A DNA stretch of 55,609 nucleotides, taken from positions 1-55,609 of the forward strand of contig WRKP01000012.1 of NCBI GenBank assembly GCA_009778035.1, given 5' to 3'. A model generated the notes under the pieces. That model searched no databases, was not told the origin of the DNA, and saw only the letters and a program-made list of their open reading frames with translations. Source of the stretch: Planctomycetaceae bacterium (GTDB taxonomy: Bacteria > Planctomycetota > Planctomycetia > Pirellulales > Thermoguttaceae). Below are positions 44,601-51,519 of this stretch, in pieces. The position numbers were made by a program, and so were the translations under genes. Within the stretch, counting starts at the first letter, position 1. Each line of letters opens with the position of its first letter.

Positions 44601-47600
44601 ATTTCGACAAAAACTGGCCGCATACGGTCATTCCCGCTCAAGGTGCGAACAAAATCACGCTGGACGGCGTGGAAATCCCCGGTGCCACCGAGGAAGGAAG
44701 CCCGTTCTATATGCATGTTCAAGCCGTCGGCTGGTATACAACCGGATCCGGTGCCAACCAAAGGACACTCGAAGATTGGGACATCCTTTCGGATGTGCAG
44801 ACGGTTTCGTTGAACGACAAATTGATACCGCCGGCCATCTTCGTGCTCAATGCCGAACCGCAGGAAGACGAGATATCGGAATTCCTTTCGAAGAGTTCGA
44901 CCAGCGTTACGCTGGACTGGGCGAAAGTTACCGGTGCAGGCGACTACCAGATCCAAGTTCGCACTTGGGATCCGAATTCGGGCGAAGACGGCGACTGGAG
45001 TGAAGAGCCGATCGACCTGGAAGATGCCGGAATCGAATGGAAATGGGAATATGACGCCGACGGAAGGGCGGCAGGTATCGTAAGCGGCTTGAGTCCGGAT
45101 ACAGATTACCAGTTCACCTTAACGGTCACCAGTCCTGTTGTGGATGTTGAGCCAGTGGAATCGGAAAATGCCGTATCGGTGAAAACAGCCGAACCGCAAG
45201 AGGAAGTAACGATCGGCGCGAACAATTTCGTGTTTACCGGCTGGTATGAAGGCACGACCGCGAGCGTAACGATTAGTCTCGCGACGGGCACGAATGCGAT
45301 CCCGGCGGCGGTGCTTGCACAACTTGGCAGCATCACGTTGACCTACGGCGAAGATGCGGAAGGTGAGCCGTATGAAGTAACCTTGTCCGGGCCGAATTGG
45401 ACGGCAACGGTTACCGGTGCGGGTATTGTGGCCGGTGAGGAAGTGGTCTTCACGATGGAAACGCCGGAAGCGGGCGAAATCCCGATTAGCGTAAGCAACC
45501 CGGTCGGGACGGTAACGCCGCGTGCGATCCGCGTCGTCGATGCGGAAGCGGTGATTGCGGCGATCGAGATCGATCCGGTAACGCAGAACTCGGAAGTCGT
45601 GAGTGCGACCTTCAGTTTGGGCGATTTTGAATTGCCGGAAGGCGTTACCAGCATCGTCATTGTTGGCGGCGGCGGGACTGTTACCCTCAATGCCGGGAAT
45701 GAGTGGTCGGGAACGATCACGATGAACACGCTTGAGCCCGGTGCCACCCCGACGTTCACGGTAGAAGTGAATTTGGAAGCGACGGGAGCACGCTTCGAGG
45801 ATGGTCAAGACGGCACGGGGGAAATTACCTCGCCCGCTCTGCGATTGGACAACACCATCGTCATCCCGAACAGTGCCTTTACGCCTTATTGGTACTCGGC
45901 TGGCGGCGACAGCGTAACGATTTCCTTCAATCCGAACACGCCGGGAATTGCGTTCTTCGGAGCGAATGTCCCGAGTTTCACCGTTGCACACGGCGAAAAT
46001 ACCCAGGACTTGAACGAAGGAAATAACTGGACTGTTACCTTCACCGGCTTGGCCGCGTCGGAACAGACGCTCTCGATTACGGCAAACGTGACGGGCGGCA
46101 ACGAATTCGTTACCTTCAACGCACCGGATATTGCGAACATCGTCGGCACACCGCAGGCGTACACGAACATCAGCGTCAATGCAGAGAGCATTACGGTAAC
46201 GGGACATCGCAGCGATGCCGGTGATCGCGTAACATTCACCCTTGCCGAGGGACTCCGAGCCGATATTGCTTCCGTCGTGATTAGCGTTGGCGATAGAACG
46301 GTAACGTTGAGTGAATCCACTGGCGGCTGGACGCAGGAAATGACCGGTTTGACCCTCGGGGCGAACAATGTTACTTATGTGTTCACGGCGGCCAGTCATG
46401 CGACGATCGAAGATGGTACTCCCGCCAATGAATCCGGTAATTCTCGCACCGTTACGACAACCGTAACGACGCTGGATCGTATCCCGGCGAATGTGCCGAG
46501 CGACGTCACGATCACCGCGGATGGCGATTCGGAGCAGGGCGGAACGGTAGTGTTTAGCGTAACCAACACGGCGGCGTTGACCAACATCGCGACCATCACG
46601 ATTGCAAGCGGCGAATTCACCGTAACGTTGACTGCGGACGGCGGTTGGACGGGAAGCATTTCCGGTCTGACGAACGGCACGGCGTATACCTTTACCGTAA
46701 CGACGGCACCGGCCAATACCGAGGAATACCGAGCAGGAACCGGCCCGGCCATCACGGTAACGCCGCAGGAAGTTTCGGAAATCACGATCGGCCAGCCGCA
46801 AAATGTTACCGCGACACTCCAAGGCAACGCGATTACCGTTACCTGGAATGCACCGGCGGTCAATGCCGAGCATGTCGGCCATTACCTGGTGGAATTGCGA
46901 CCGACCGGCGGTGGTGCCATCATCGGCGTAACCGTCCCGGCACATCAGTTTAGCCATGTGTTCGAGCAAGTCGTGCAAGGTTCGTACCGAATTTCGGTAA
47001 CGGCAATGGTGGGCCCGGCGGCGGGAACCGGCCCTGATGCGGGCGGGAATGTCCCGGTGAATCCTTCGGATCCCGCGTATGCGACGGACGGCCAAGGAAA
47101 TGAAATCGTGTTTGAAGTCGGTGCGGCAACAACTCCGCTCACTCCGCCCACGAACGTTCATGTCCCGGACGGAGGTGTATCGCAGAGCACGATGAATGTA
47201 ACCTGGACGGCAGGCGGTCCCGCCGGTGCGGTTGCGGGTTACACGGTGCGATACAGTGCCGACGGCGGCGAAACTTGGCGACAAGCGACCACGACGGGCA
47301 CGAATGTTGTGCTCACCGGCCTGATGCCAGGAACGGCATACCAGATTTATGTGGTTGCCGACCCGCAAAACGCCGAGGCCTATTCGGCAGCATCGAGTCC
47401 GACCATTACGATCGCGACCTACGCGATGCCCGTAACGGTGGCACCCGGTACCGAAGATGGTCAGTTGGTTGTTACTTGGCCGCAAGTTGATGGAGCGGTA
47501 TCGTACAATGTTACCTACTCGGAAAGCCCCTATTTCGTCGGCGGATCGACGAAAACGATTTCCGGTTCGATTGTCCGAACGGCCACAACAGGCACGACGA

Positions 47601-49441
47601 CCGGCGCCACTGCACTTGAAACCGTGATTAACGGTCTCACGCCCGGCCAGACCTATTATGTACAGGTCGTTGCCGTGTTTGCAGGCGGTGTTGAGTCTGA
47701 CCCGAACGCCAGTGTCGACGGTGCAACTGCTAAAGCACAAACCCTTGTGCCGCCAACCAACGTGAACACCACGCCGACGGGAACGAACTCGTTTAATGTT
47801 ACCTGGACGACGCCGGTTGGCGCCAGCGGGATCACATGCTACGTCGTTACCTACCAATTTGTGGGCACAGATGGCGGATTGGGCACACCGTTCTCCATTC
47901 ATACCGGTCTCGTGAATTCGTTCACGCTTTCGGGCTTGAATCCGGGTGCATACCTCATTTCGGTCAAAGCAGTCGGTGCCGCGGGTGCGGAATCGGCCGC
48001 AGTGTTCGCCGAAGGTGCTGGTCCCGAGGCGGGAATCCAAACCGGAACCACCGCCGCGACGGGTACTGGTGTTGCCGTCAGGCCGCAAGCCGCGACGGCG
48101 GTATCCAATGCCGCTCGACCGTTGGCCATCCCGCCGACCCATAACAGCGTAACGCTGACTTGGCGAACGGACAATGTTGCCAACATCGGAAGCAATGCCA
48201 CCTATGTGATTAATGCGGTACAGGCAGGAAGTTCTGCAGCAGCACAAAGAGCGTTTACGGCTGCTCAAGCAGCGTTGGCCAACCCGGAAAACTTGGTATG
48301 GCATACGCAAAACGGTCAAATCGTGGGTGTTACCATCAACGGTTTGACGGCGGGTCTGACGTATCGCTTCACCGTTGCCGGTGCCAATGCAGACGGCGCT
48401 GGTGCAAGTGCCGCCGCGACGGTCAATGCCAAAACCTTGACCCCGCAGCAAGTCAATGCGTTGCGACCGGCAGTTGTCAAAGGCTCGCAAACCATCAATT
48501 CGGCACAAGTCCGCTGGGCCATGCCGACTTCGGGTATTGACGGCTACAGCATCCAAATCCTCGGCCGTGCCTTGGGTGATAACGGACGCTGGGTCAACAA
48601 TGTGGTACTGGCAACCTTGCGAATCGAAATCGGCGACCTCAATGCACCGGTCATCAAAGATGTCATTGTGCATGATCGTTTGCAGGTGTTCAACGCAGCG
48701 AATGGCCTCATCACATCGTCGACCGCGGCCGGACCAAACCTTAACGGTGCGGTCAATCCGTTGGATGCAGACGCCTTGAGGCAGTCGGAAATCTTCGTCG
48801 GCTTCACGGTGGGTACTGGCAACAATGCACGACCCGGTATGGCGGTTACGCTCAACGGCTTGCAGGCTGGTATGACTTACACGACGCAGATTTACGCGAC
48901 CGATTCGTCGAATGTTGCGGCAAATAACACTGCCGGAACCTTCAAACACGCGACGAACAACCGTGACCAATTTGCTCGAGTGAGTGTCAAAACGACTGCT
49001 TATGTTGCACCGGCAATGAGAGCATCGGGTATGTCCGTTACCGTGACGCCGCAAACGGCTCAGAACCGATTGCCGATCATTGCAACGAACAATGGTAGCA
49101 GCGGTCGAGACATCACCGCGGCTGCAGTTCGGGCGACGACCTATGCGACGCACTACGAAATCTCGGTGTACAGCGGAAACCAGTCGGCTGCCAAGATTGC
49201 CACCGAAACGGCGGGTACACCACTCCCGGTTACCGTATCGGGCACGGCTATCAATGTCAACGTAGCGGGTGCCCCGACACTGGCAACGACGAGTGTGGCA
49301 ACCAACCAACCCCAGACGTTTACGGTAAGCGGCGTCAGTGGCCAGCACACGGTAGCGGTTTGGGCGGTAACGACGGTAACGTTCGCGGATGGAACGACCC
49401 AAGAGGTGCGTTCGGTAGTTGGCCGAGCAATCGTCCGCTAG
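35693..49441 (+). CDS. Giant beta-rich, fibronectin-type repeat surface protein (about 4,580 aa)
   Basis: One uninterrupted frame of 13.7 kb. As read it begins at GTG 35693, right after a stop (35660-35662); there is no signal peptide and no ATG before about residue 212, so the true start is unclear. Reading in order: an Fn3-like first module; about 12 copies of an unrecognised module ending in an EFLGIR-type strand (about residues 245-1690); Fn3-like modules containing 'FADA...W' and 'YYFWVQAVG' strings (about 1710-3170); five copies of a VTF/ WTxTxxG module (3170-3690); about six classical Fn3 domains (PPTNVNTTPTGTNSFNVTWT and similar, 3700-4440); and a final domain. It is rich in Thr, Asn, Gly and Ala, with few cysteines. 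Giant Fn3 proteins are common in planctomycetes and are inferred to be secreted adhesins or surface layers. No anchor is evident. A terminator follows. Confidence 0.85.
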   Translation: MLLVGQNRQKSGSRRDFSPPEFTKIVHVSSDAVSVGPQSAAAPQAAGETEEIQKGPSVNVIHTGSFRLEVEFDDPTEDQLALNPDHLGTTTVSWNPVGGGVITANHTIQDNARYVLQYRTDGGEWTNVPATANATWYNGNTEIEGAGTTRLANNVTFNTLDYSTYDLRLSVVTTQTVQIEKATVEAINNYTGLVEMNVTIDGTNGSEAIENMFRKGMYAAGQSSMLTTDQMRNSYSHETANQAPESIFYIQYKAHDWKDGDDLLEARIFFNASPGVAMPDPDDETGFALGEAYARWGLFGDGEGKMETWTIRMFLDYEGVTGFNFTNPQLEYVGIREEVRVVMQHTATASSGITQDSKFLVTMKNTIGHNSTTPAPGGVKDPNVIYTLPTIGSPGEETWIQPKYQVGYIVDPPNGEEFTVWLDFPTLTDNTGVTGDVSGGPHLRATWNMESTVQGEHHWVFEFDVDTPPVPIPAGSDLIFAGIREIVSIPVLDATDGETIIGAETSEDSGARLTITVPQNYFNANGSGPSAEQRTGWLIGWTWIGNTSEIVYSALGSADIIYSPTAHSGAPGWTITLDMPGESFGDSAGDVVFSHITRVVTPVVTPAEIEDITTSFSIEEGTFTVKIEETTGTTAGSAGHVSATQLFGVNVVTGGTNNAGRAAAEAGAMHLVGLNIAGRPIQFSVAALRNDGNDENVATSQGVTAFWTAGSSGGPGFWTIEIDVDEIATGGLDITGLNLASSVTYQGITTLTTTGAPTGGSAPTITGGAHFVDVVVPVGQGIHLSRDYELVYTISATGGTAATGFGTFVGRPIDGTDGLRYNANTGEWIVRINHSLSAPLSAEATPAPILPNVGAAGFAVNLVEIVDLAKPTGSSASTPPYYSHPLVFTGSAGEFVAVSVEHSSNVNTEEAAGYVEVVFPENFGATLFTNDGLQQLGIVIEGTLYWVDVVSAADHDDLLPNQMTAVLDTDVWTLRIPTSTVPAADGEPAAIGGTDATPLQDALFNLVNVPNGANTDFQSSVTVFALREHFAVPADALEEDTVLAADNEAEFALPMAFANQNYFNGGKFIIGYIDDGIEKWVDFSYTGPGAMAVWAAGTGWAITVDVEADDDEEIEFLGIMRVATLAAELAPGAATEVGAEIDDEKATFTILGAQLGAGALNNGTHMIGVTYEIEDDETATIWVQLVVGKNAIWDAGDSEWNITLDLPDGIDADSADNAFIIGIQRVPGVEQTIAASAVTNGNEVAFNISGVQWNAAPITAANLSTWVAAGGMVELDANGYTIFIPASDFSIANVGTPPAGTLTTNLNPSLIGQFGADIFGATVTRFIATAGGPYTTHASFEIEDVKVEFEIEGSHDWLDEIGGANQQVQIGYRTGGIDCWVALAKGTNATFAEGSPNTVGIWTIAHTALQDGGTFEFLGYRVIDKATTFTTGPAGQESTTMGTDTTFDVTIAVRANTGDDPIRDAIEGFGEDYKVGEPFGLAVQFTDNDTSETFYSKLIVVTTLPDADKMEPGTAYALWVPGESPIPNGNGKWTVMFGAPGVVDVVLDGIVNVSNFVGSNEPMVPTSITHIVNEKGTLFSRVEITLSADVTQSALHTAVGYPGYDANRPGGALRMPVIEYRIDGTLYQIPLDVAPSSGDQNAFWSDQHEGQPEGFGTPSRWTVMFEGEGSLYAAANFEFLGIRDTMILTEDTQLGLKGHDAGKFVSDFSDPIEGELYLEWTGSTPTAGATYQVSWPGQSWLNVITTGTATPGVSILAKREGDRWIIEDFKSATLLDDGEAIDSKDVEVRRTDTVTVISDEMSVNTSPPIDGPIWVKAEFIKEGEGEDAKDTKDIEVTWMMDDAAWQNTSGFRIEWSQAPSFYSGDSPFTFSEEQPRGALENLSTNGSRFVIEGVSDGTWYVRVTALPFNSDVRTQSVPVEAEGGPLSTFTLDAVEITDIKVEQGKKPTGSAPQYDTWDEGKWTLTFDVSAVAGITDNDTDVDYTFWISATPNFADAFEFVGTVDPDVVDGKREVTIEIPGASNVNSAAAFGQSGLGYFGPGEFYIFAQAFNNKEVEYGDDKIEAEKDTLRSPIPTAWIGTGTNANDGKGVLKVEIEPTVDIGQPVLESATIVQRLSGAGAGNWDVTIKLNERVETVRSYLVHISTSSDWNARDEEGNLLRRTAGKDITGALGAGNYTGNVESDGVTAIWTAAADQFEPGVEYFVWVQVSSAAENNRDGWSSGIRSLVSDLDNPVSFTTDYLLGNDAVVINGITTQQRIPTVSSNATVNNNLSTFTPMGKSEVTVTIAAPIPNATYYKLWYRPAVNSDPNFVDDPEASLAERGFVSCDALGVTANGSATACGIASGQNLTTLTFYNIDLEMSVEYEFIIAVRGDENYVTAPDSEIFTLEATAGTGAEYGLMGDLTLSFSASGGTVPANGTSFYANNTTFVQNTTTGLWTVELRVGSSLGQQAYNNELMSYLNWSYTDPATGEVVVSQPRLLDAGLGLATASDLNLPSGVDVTFWVTSYHLGDLWVEWTNSDVKETLTVGGNEVVFTQVTIVPPPANPMSPPENVLRLANITYHGNKMHVEEANFNGTERNIMFTPPVVTFAPSAGVDITVPFYYASPPIIETNENAANPFTVTLDTDRSSPTKGKYVITTNVNVQPVGTNAVGGFADQVSPTRYTLFASTTENFADAEGVDTSNITRSPDSEPNLKFVAALEQGETYYFWVVAVGPGSDAVYSPPGEWVAPVVDTWVDATIDDDGEPVPGYWTIGGEEDASKPGNYTAATSHTLRYELSTPTLSEITVSQPGYLSGNDNFRIDLRLDGHSVLVDADGNPAGVLPDGHVVGYNVWYTTTGGSEADFADAEMRFVPVSNQSSLVLSLNDASPLESGKQIYVWMQAITAVTNATVSSGPELSDITQVMSVTIPFALQEFNDRFADEIVAYEFVPADEEDEDAVGTWDIEIDLGSAVAGAFAYYVWFTTDPDDRDFDKNWPHTVIPAQGANKITLDGVEIPGATEEGSPFYMHVQAVGWYTTGSGANQRTLEDWDILSDVQTVSLNDKLIPPAIFVLNAEPQEDEISEFLSKSSTSVTLDWAKVTGAGDYQIQVRTWDPNSGEDGDWSEEPIDLEDAGIEWKWEYDADGRAAGIVSGLSPDTDYQFTLTVTSPVVDVEPVESENAVSVKTAEPQEEVTIGANNFVFTGWYEGTTASVTISLATGTNAIPAAVLAQLGSITLTYGEDAEGEPYEVTLSGPNWTATVTGAGIVAGEEVVFTMETPEAGEIPISVSNPVGTVTPRAIRVVDAEAVIAAIEIDPVTQNSEVVSATFSLGDFELPEGVTSIVIVGGGGTVTLNAGNEWSGTITMNTLEPGATPTFTVEVNLEATGARFEDGQDGTGEITSPALRLDNTIVIPNSAFTPYWYSAGGDSVTISFNPNTPGIAFFGANVPSFTVAHGENTQDLNEGNNWTVTFTGLAASEQTLSITANVTGGNEFVTFNAPDIANIVGTPQAYTNISVNAESITVTGHRSDAGDRVTFTLAEGLRADIASVVISVGDRTVTLSESTGGWTQEMTGLTLGANNVTYVFTAASHATIEDGTPANESGNSRTVTTTVTTLDRIPANVPSDVTITADGDSEQGGTVVFSVTNTAALTNIATITIASGEFTVTLTADGGWTGSISGLTNGTAYTFTVTTAPANTEEYRAGTGPAITVTPQEVSEITIGQPQNVTATLQGNAITVTWNAPAVNAEHVGHYLVELRPTGGGAIIGVTVPAHQFSHVFEQVVQGSYRISVTAMVGPAAGTGPDAGGNVPVNPSDPAYATDGQGNEIVFEVGAATTPLTPPTNVHVPDGGVSQSTMNVTWTAGGPAGAVAGYTVRYSADGGETWRQATTTGTNVVLTGLMPGTAYQIYVVADPQNAEAYSAASSPTITIATYAMPVTVAPGTEDGQLVVTWPQVDGAVSYNVTYSESPYFVGGSTKTISGSIVRTATTGTTTGATALETVINGLTPGQTYYVQVVAVFAGGVESDPNASVDGATAKAQTLVPPTNVNTTPTGTNSFNVTWTTPVGASGITCYVVTYQFVGTDGGLGTPFSIHTGLVNSFTLSGLNPGAYLISVKAVGAAGAESAAVFAEGAGPEAGIQTGTTAATGTGVAVRPQAATAVSNAARPLAIPPTHNSVTLTWRTDNVANIGSNATYVINAVQAGSSAAAQRAFTAAQAALANPENLVWHTQNGQIVGVTINGLTAGLTYRFTVAGANADGAGASAAATVNAKTLTPQQVNALRPAVVKGSQTINSAQVRWAMPTSGIDGYSIQILGRALGDNGRWVNNVVLATLRIEIGDLNAPVIKDVIVHDRLQVFNAANGLITSSTAAGPNLNGAVNPLDADALRQSEIFVGFTVGTGNNARPGMAVTLNGLQAGMTYTTQIYATDSSNVAANNTAGTFKHATNNRDQFARVSVKTTAYVAPAMRASGMSVTVTPQTAQNRLPIIATNNGSSGRDITAAAVRATTYATHYEISVYSGNQSAAKIATETAGTPLPVTVSGTAINVNVAGAPTLATTSVATNQPQTFTVSGVSGQHTVAVWAVTTVTFADGTTQEVRSVVGRAIVR
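36421..40760 (+). repeat. About 12 copies of an unrecognised protein module in the giant gene
   Basis: The strand motif [F/Y]-x-G-I-[R/x]-[E/x] (QLEYVGIREEV, LIFAGIREIV, IEFLGIMRV, FEFLGYRVI, FEFLGIRDTM) recurs near residues 333, 482, 593, 743, 858, 1021, 1113, 1218, 1316, 1413, 1545 and 1676. It is usually preceded by a W-x-I/V-x-x-D strand, e.g. GWAITVDVE, EWNITLDLP, RWTVMFEG. DNA identity between copies is low, so this is an old amplification. Confidence 0.75.
45199..46760 (+). repeat. Five copies of a second beta module in the giant gene
   Basis: Five units of about 95-110 residues each contain a 'I-x-V...VTFSL' strand, a 'SIVI' strand, and the closing WTAT/WSGTI/WTVTFTGL/WTQEMTGL/WTGSISGL motif followed by an acidic 'FTV' strand. 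They differ from the Fn3 domains on both sides. Confidence 0.7.
46780..49015 (+). repeat. C-terminal fibronectin type III domains of the giant protein
   Basis: About six Fn3 domains are seen, with the usual LxPPTNV...VTWT...GYTVRY...LxGLxPGTxYxxxVxA pattern, e.g. TMNVTWTAGGPAGAVAGYTV and GLMPGTAYQIYVVA. A last, different domain (residues about 4440-4582) ends in VRSVVGRAIVR. Confidence 0.8.
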
Positions 49442-49486
49442 TATTGTAGTAGGGTAGGGTAGTTTGATAACATTTTAGATGTTATG

Positions 49487-49519
49487 CCGCGGGTCCTTTG
49501 GGGCCCGCGGTTTTTTTTT
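49487..49519 (+). terminator. Strong rho-independent terminator of the giant gene
   Basis: CCGCGGG-tcctttgggg-CCCGCGG followed by nine Ts. It lies 46 bp after the giant gene's stop. Confidence 0.93.
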
Positions 49520-49548
49520 GGGGGTGGGGGGGCGTATCGTTATTCCGC

Positions 49549-49787
49549 GGTAGGATGCCGACCGCCGGGCGGCATCGTCGGCGATAGCCGACCGGAGGCG
49601 TGTTTGGAGGGAAGTGCGGAGTACCGCACGCAGTCGCCCGGCGGTCGACTGCCTACCTTGTGTGGATCGTTATTCCGAGGTAGGATGCCGACCGCCGGGC
49701 GGCATCGTCGGCGATAGCCGACCGGAGGCGTGTTTGATGGGAAGTGCGGAGTACCGCACGCAGTCGCCCGGCGGTCGACTGCCTACC
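49549..49787. repeat. Two tandem copies (130-bp period) of the REPIN-like element
   Basis: Copies run 49549-49657 and 49679-49787, each 109 bp, and differ by only a few bases (ggaggga versus gatggga). Each has two REP palindromes (ATGCCGACCGCCGGGCGGCAT and CAGTCGCCCGGCGGTCGACTG, quoted minus one base in length class) in inverse order, and the inner GTGCGGAGTACCGCAC. The gene-internal copy at 10197-10326 has the same layout. Confidence 0.92.
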
Positions 49788-49883
49788 TGTTCGTTGCCTA
49801 TCTTGCTCGTTTTACTTGACTTTTGCGAAATAATGAGGTATGCTTACGTCGTGTCGGCAGCCCGTCGGCAATGATTGAACACC

Positions 49884-51170
49884 ATGAATCCTGTCGTCGA
49901 AAAATTAGCGGCCATCGAACGCGAAGTATCTGCCATTCAACCGAAAATGGCCCCGCTGACCGAACGGATTGCCGACCTTGATAAAAAAGTTGCTGATTTT
50001 GCCCAACAAATTACCGGCATTGCCGAAGAATCCGCTGCCGTCAAACACGATATAGAACTGACGCAGCAAAGTCTGACGCGGATTCAAACGCTGATTAGCG
50101 AATCCAAGACCGAAAGCGAACAACTCGTTGCTGGTCAAGAGGAAAATCTTCAGCGGTGCGAAACGATGACGGCCGTATTCGGGGCGGCATTCCAGGCCGT
50201 TTCCCAATTTTTCGAGACGGCCCAGCGGATGGGCTTGGCCGACCAGGCTAAAGCGGTCTTTTTGTCATCCCCGTCGGGAGAGCCATTGCCGTCGCTGCCC
50301 GAGGCCCTGTCGGCAGCCCTGACCCCAACGGCCTCGACTCCTCCTCCGCCGCCGGAAGCGGAAGCCGAACCCGCGGAGTCGATTGCCGCAGAGCCTGCTG
50401 TCGAGGAACCTGCTGCGGAGGAGCCCGTCGCGGCCGAATTGCCCGAAGAGCCCGTTGTGGCCGTGGAGCCGTTGCCGGAAGAACTTGTCGCGAAAGACGA
50501 ATTTTCCGTCAAATATGTGCTTGATTCCCCGGATTCAGACCTGGATGAGCCCGCGGCGGCGGTTGAGTCCGCGGTGGAGCCGGAGCCGATGGCCGTTGCG
50601 GAGCCGATTGAGTCGGATTCGGCAATGGATTCGATCGCGGTCGAAATGCCTTCGACGGGTATTTCGGATGCCGACCTGCCGTTGCCGGACAGTGGCCCAT
50701 TGGACAGTGGCCTGCTGGATGCCGATTTGGATGATGCCCTTTCCGGCGTCGAGTCGGCGGTAGCGGAAGAGTCGATGCCGTCGTGGTCGACGTCCGGCCT
50801 TCCCAACGTAGCGACACCGCCCGATATGATATTTTCCGATGCGGAATCGGCAGATACCGGCTTAGAGAACTCGCCGTTGGAAGATTCGGCATTGGAAGAT
50901 GCGGATTTGGTGATGGGAGCGAGTTCTTTCGCGACGGATGCGTTGCCGGATTATTTGCCTCCCGAATCGTTTGAGAGCGAGCCTCTTGAAGGGGAAGAGG
51001 CATTTTCCGAACCGGCATCGGATTTGGAAGTTTCGCCGCTGAATTTGTCGGTTCCCGCATTACCGGAGCCCGAGGCTTTACCGCCGGAGGAGGAATCCGA
51101 GGAGGAAGAGGAAATCGAGGCGATGCTGGCAACGATGATGACACCCATTACGGCCACGGCGGGCGGCTAG
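49884..51170 (+). CDS. Coiled-coil protein with long acidic low-complexity tail
   Basis: ATG 49884 is preferred over the TTG at 49875. No signal peptide is seen, so it is likely cytoplasmic. Residues about 1-90 are a coiled coil (VEKLAAIEREVSAIQPKM, LDKKVADFAQQITGIAEESA, HDIELTQQSLTRIQTLI), with a following helix (AAFQAVSQFFETAQRMGLAD). From residue about 145 the sequence is almost wholly Glu/Asp/Pro/Ala/Ser, ending EEESEEEEEIEAMLATMM. No family is recognised; such shapes fit scaffold or cytoskeleton-linked proteins. It lies between the REPIN-like pair and the A+T-rich region. Confidence 0.75.
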   Translation: MNPVVEKLAAIEREVSAIQPKMAPLTERIADLDKKVADFAQQITGIAEESAAVKHDIELTQQSLTRIQTLISESKTESEQLVAGQEENLQRCETMTAVFGAAFQAVSQFFETAQRMGLADQAKAVFLSSPSGEPLPSLPEALSAALTPTASTPPPPPEAEAEPAESIAAEPAVEEPAAEEPVAAELPEEPVVAVEPLPEELVAKDEFSVKYVLDSPDSDLDEPAAAVESAVEPEPMAVAEPIESDSAMDSIAVEMPSTGISDADLPLPDSGPLDSGLLDADLDDALSGVESAVAEESMPSWSTSGLPNVATPPDMIFSDAESADTGLENSPLEDSALEDADLVMGASSFATDALPDYLPPESFESEPLEGEEAFSEPASDLEVSPLNLSVPALPEPEALPPEEESEEEEEIEAMLATMMTPITATAGG

Positions 51171-51519
51171 GGTGCATCTTCGTCCTTCCGGCGAAAGAGG
51201 AATGCCATGAGAACAAATAATTTACCATAACTTCCGGTGCCGCAAACGTTTGCGACTTATATTTCGCCGGAAGTTGCCCTCTCATTATACCTCAACCCAT
51301 CTCTTTGTCAATTATGTTGCATCGCCTTTCCGTACAGGGACTTACGGCAAATCACAAGACTATGGAAAATGGGCGAATGTCCAGAGATGTCCAGCGATTT
51401 GGATGGGCGACTTCTTGTTTGTATGAGGCTTCAAGGTAAAATTTGGAGGCAGGATGGCAAGGAAATCCCGTGAATTTCAGCAGGGATTTTGGAAAAGCCC
51501 GTCAAACCCAATGCCCACA
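51171..51519. other. Gap with inverted repeat and palindrome at the composition boundary
   Basis: CTTCCGGCGAAA (51185-51196) and TTTCGCCGGAAG (51262-51273) form a perfect 12-bp inverted repeat. A 14-bp palindrome, CGCAAACGTTTGCG, lies at 51241-51254. A 78-codon frame (51237-51473) covers it, but the palindrome makes it unlikely as a gene. The A+T content rises from here. Confidence 0.5.

Noticed and set aside
43574-44956. Other long antisense frames under the giant gene (also 40859-41788, 35936-36907)
   Set aside because: Same cause as above; no ribosome sites, no sensible composition.
45119-49402. A 1,427-codon open frame antisense to the giant gene
   Set aside because: It is a shadow. The repeated Thr/Ala/Asn codon pattern of the giant gene leaves few stops on the other strand, and the translation is Arg/Cys/Asn-rich nonsense with no domain.
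49484-49874. Two short frames over the REPIN-like pair
   Set aside because: They are translations of the repeat (RPPGGIVGDSRP, SPGGRLPT) and not genes.
51237-51473. 78-codon frame after the coiled-coil gene
   Set aside because: It spans a perfect palindrome and an inverted-repeat arm, and no ribosome site is seen.
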